Below are positions 15,592 through 16,524 of a stretch of DNA of 16,524 nucleotides, piece after piece (position 1 is the stretch's first letter; each line of letters opens with the position of its first letter). The DNA is taken from positions 1-16,524 of the forward strand of contig QIDJ01000290.1 of the NCBI GenBank assembly GCA_003228395.1, given 5' to 3'. Made by a program: the position numbers and the translations under genes. Source of the stretch: Flammeovirgaceae bacterium (lineage in GTDB: Bacteria; Bacteroidota; Bacteroidia; Cytophagales; Cyclobacteriaceae). Below the pieces are notes generated by a model, which saw only the letters and a program-made list of their open reading frames with translations, searched no databases and was not told the DNA's origin.

Positions 15592-16140
15592 ATGAAAATT
15601 TATACCCGTACCGGTGATAAAGGACAAACTTCTTTGCTTGGAGGTAAAAGGGTATCAAAGTCAGATTTACAGATTGAAGCGTATGGAAATACGGATGAAC
15701 TCAATGCATACATCGGGCTCCTGCGTGACTATAAGGAAAATACCCCCCGAGCCGGATATCTGGCTGAAATACAAAGCCACCTTTTCACCATCGGCTCACA
15801 TCTTGCTGTAGAATCCGGTAAATCCTTCGATTATATCCCGGAAATAAAGGAATCGTTTATTGAGTCGCTTGAAAAAACCATCGACCACATGAACGAAAAT
15901 CTGCCTGAAATGAAAAATTTTGTGCTTCCCGGCGGGCATCCCCTGGTATCGTGGTGTCATATTGCCAGGTGCGTATGCCGGAGAGCAGAGCGAAGTGTGA
16001 TAGCGCTTTCTGAAAAGCAACATATTGATGAAATAATTATCAAATACCTCAATCGCTTATCCGATTATTTGTTTGTACTTTCGCGTAAAATCGCCAATGA
16101 CCTTAACGTTAAGGAAGTACCCTGGAAACCACGTGATTAA
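15592..16140 (+). CDS. ATP:cob(I)alamin adenosyltransferase, PduO type
   Basis: This 182-residue cytoplasmic enzyme transfers the adenosyl group of ATP to cob(I)alamin to make coenzyme B12. The N-terminal ATP-binding signature TRTGDKGQTSLLGGKRVSKS (5-24) is followed by EAYGNTDELNAYIGLL (about 29-44). The C-terminal half keeps FVLPGG (about 110-115), ARCVCRRAER (about 124-133) and YLNRLSDYLFVLSR (about 150-163), the helices that form the trimeric active site. Length and motifs fit the PduO/MMAB type. No adenosylcobalamin-dependent enzyme is in the window; methylmalonyl-CoA mutase is the usual client in this phylum. The gene lies 8 bases after the ABC ATPase and probably shares its transcript. 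Confidence 0.94.
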   Translation: MKIYTRTGDKGQTSLLGGKRVSKSDLQIEAYGNTDELNAYIGLLRDYKENTPRAGYLAEIQSHLFTIGSHLAVESGKSFDYIPEIKESFIESLEKTIDHMNENLPEMKNFVLPGGHPLVSWCHIARCVCRRAERSVIALSEKQHIDEIIIKYLNRLSDYLFVLSRKIANDLNVKEVPWKPRD

Positions 16141-16209
16141 TGGCTTTTTTTTAATGTCTTTTGCGAAAAAAGTGTTATCTTTTGAAGCACTTATTTAATA
16201 CGATTAGCG

Positions 16210-16524
16210 ATGATTGATACGTTTGAAATTTCAGTAAATAAAGTTGCGGAATCAAGATTGCCCAAGGTTGATTTTGATGGAATAAAATTTGGCCGGGACT
16301 ATTCAGATCACATGTTTATGGCTGATTTTTATGATGGAAAATGGCATAATATCCGTATCGTACCCTTTGCTCCGCTTACGATCAGTCCGGCCAATGTCAG
16401 CCTGCATTACGGCCAATCTGTTTTCGAAGGAATGAAAGCATATAAAAATGCAGACGGCGAAGTGCTGTTGTTTCGTCCAACAGTGAATGCGCACAGAATA
16501 AATATTTCTGCAAAACGTATGTGC
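16210..16524 (+). CDS. ilvE: Branched-chain amino acid aminotransferase, N-terminal part (3' truncated)
   Basis: The first 105 codons of a PLP-dependent class IV aminotransferase run off the right edge. These enzymes interconvert leucine, isoleucine and valine with their 2-oxo acids, using glutamate/2-oxoglutarate. The segment reads FAPLTISPANVSLHYGQSVF, then EGMKAYKNADGEVLLFRP, NAHRINISAKRMC. This is the highly conserved N-terminal block of the larger BCAT type (about 350 residues), including HYGQSVFEGMKAY and the FRP / N-x-x-R-x-x-x-S-A-x-R-M pattern. The catalytic lysine lies beyond the window. It starts with ATG 69 bases after the adenosyltransferase gene. That gap holds a T-rich stretch and an AAGTG/CACTT inverted repeat (16170-16192), so it may have its own promoter. 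Confidence 0.94.
   Translation, partial: MIDTFEISVNKVAESRLPKVDFDGIKFGRDYSDHMFMADFYDGKWHNIRIVPFAPLTISPANVSLHYGQSVFEGMKAYKNADGEVLLFRPTVNAHRINISAKRMC

Noticed and set aside
16159..16192. Promoter-like TTTTG plus TATCTTTTG and an AAGTG/CACTT inverted repeat before ilvE
   Set aside because: The -7 match has one extra base, the spacing is about 12 bases instead of about 19, and the repeat arms are only 5 bases, so I mention it only in the ilvE entry.
1..16524. Mobile elements, CRISPR arrays, defence genes or tRNA genes
   Set aside because: No transposase, integrase, spaced direct repeats, defence-type domains or cloverleaf-like sequences were seen on either strand by eye.

Overview
The window looks like chromosomal DNA from a member of the Bacteroidota (Bacteroidetes). 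The evidence is AT-leaning DNA without obvious Shine-Dalgarno sites, three perfect matches to the Bacteroidota -7 promoter element TAnnTTTG, a Bacteroidota-type secreted beta-barrel protein, and a stand-alone gatC inside a mixed operon. Genus cannot be judged from the sequence. I see no rRNA, tRNA, CRISPR array, insertion sequence or phage gene. There is no gene-free stretch above 300 bases; the longest is 256 bases, between crcB and the beta-barrel gene.

Layout. A sensor histidine kinase, cut by the left edge, is transcribed rightward (1-687). It converges with a tightly packed leftward five-gene unit (7387 down to 708). In transcription order this encodes an FAD/NAD(P)-dependent oxidoreductase, a NosR/NapH-like membrane polyferredoxin, a DPM1-like family 2 glycosyltransferase, a CslA-like processive family 2 glycosyltransferase and a multi-spanning GT-C-type glycosyltransferase. 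Divergent from it is a Fluc/CrcB fluoride channel gene (7523-7894). A leftward secreted beta-barrel protein (8151-9206) follows, with its own promoter match and a clear rho-independent terminator.

The right half is all rightward. A PerR-type regulator and a 2-Cys peroxiredoxin form a peroxide-response pair (9395-10514) closed by a strong terminator. Next comes the overlapping unit plsC - gatC - large membrane/TPR protein (10644-14660). Then a LolD/MacB-type ABC ATPase without a permease is followed after 8 bases by an ATP:cob(I)alamin adenosyltransferase gene (14858-16140). The 5' end of a branched-chain aminotransferase gene (16210 onward) runs off the right edge.

How the genes work together. 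Most of the window is envelope and housekeeping biology. The least explained part is the leftward unit, where a possible NAD(P)H-to-membrane electron route is packed with three glycosyltransferases that together resemble a lipid-linked glycan pathway. The perR-prx unit is the clearest regulatory story. The regulator keeps the five PerR regulatory-metal ligands but has lost three of the four structural-zinc cysteines, and a PerR-box-like sequence lies in its own leader.
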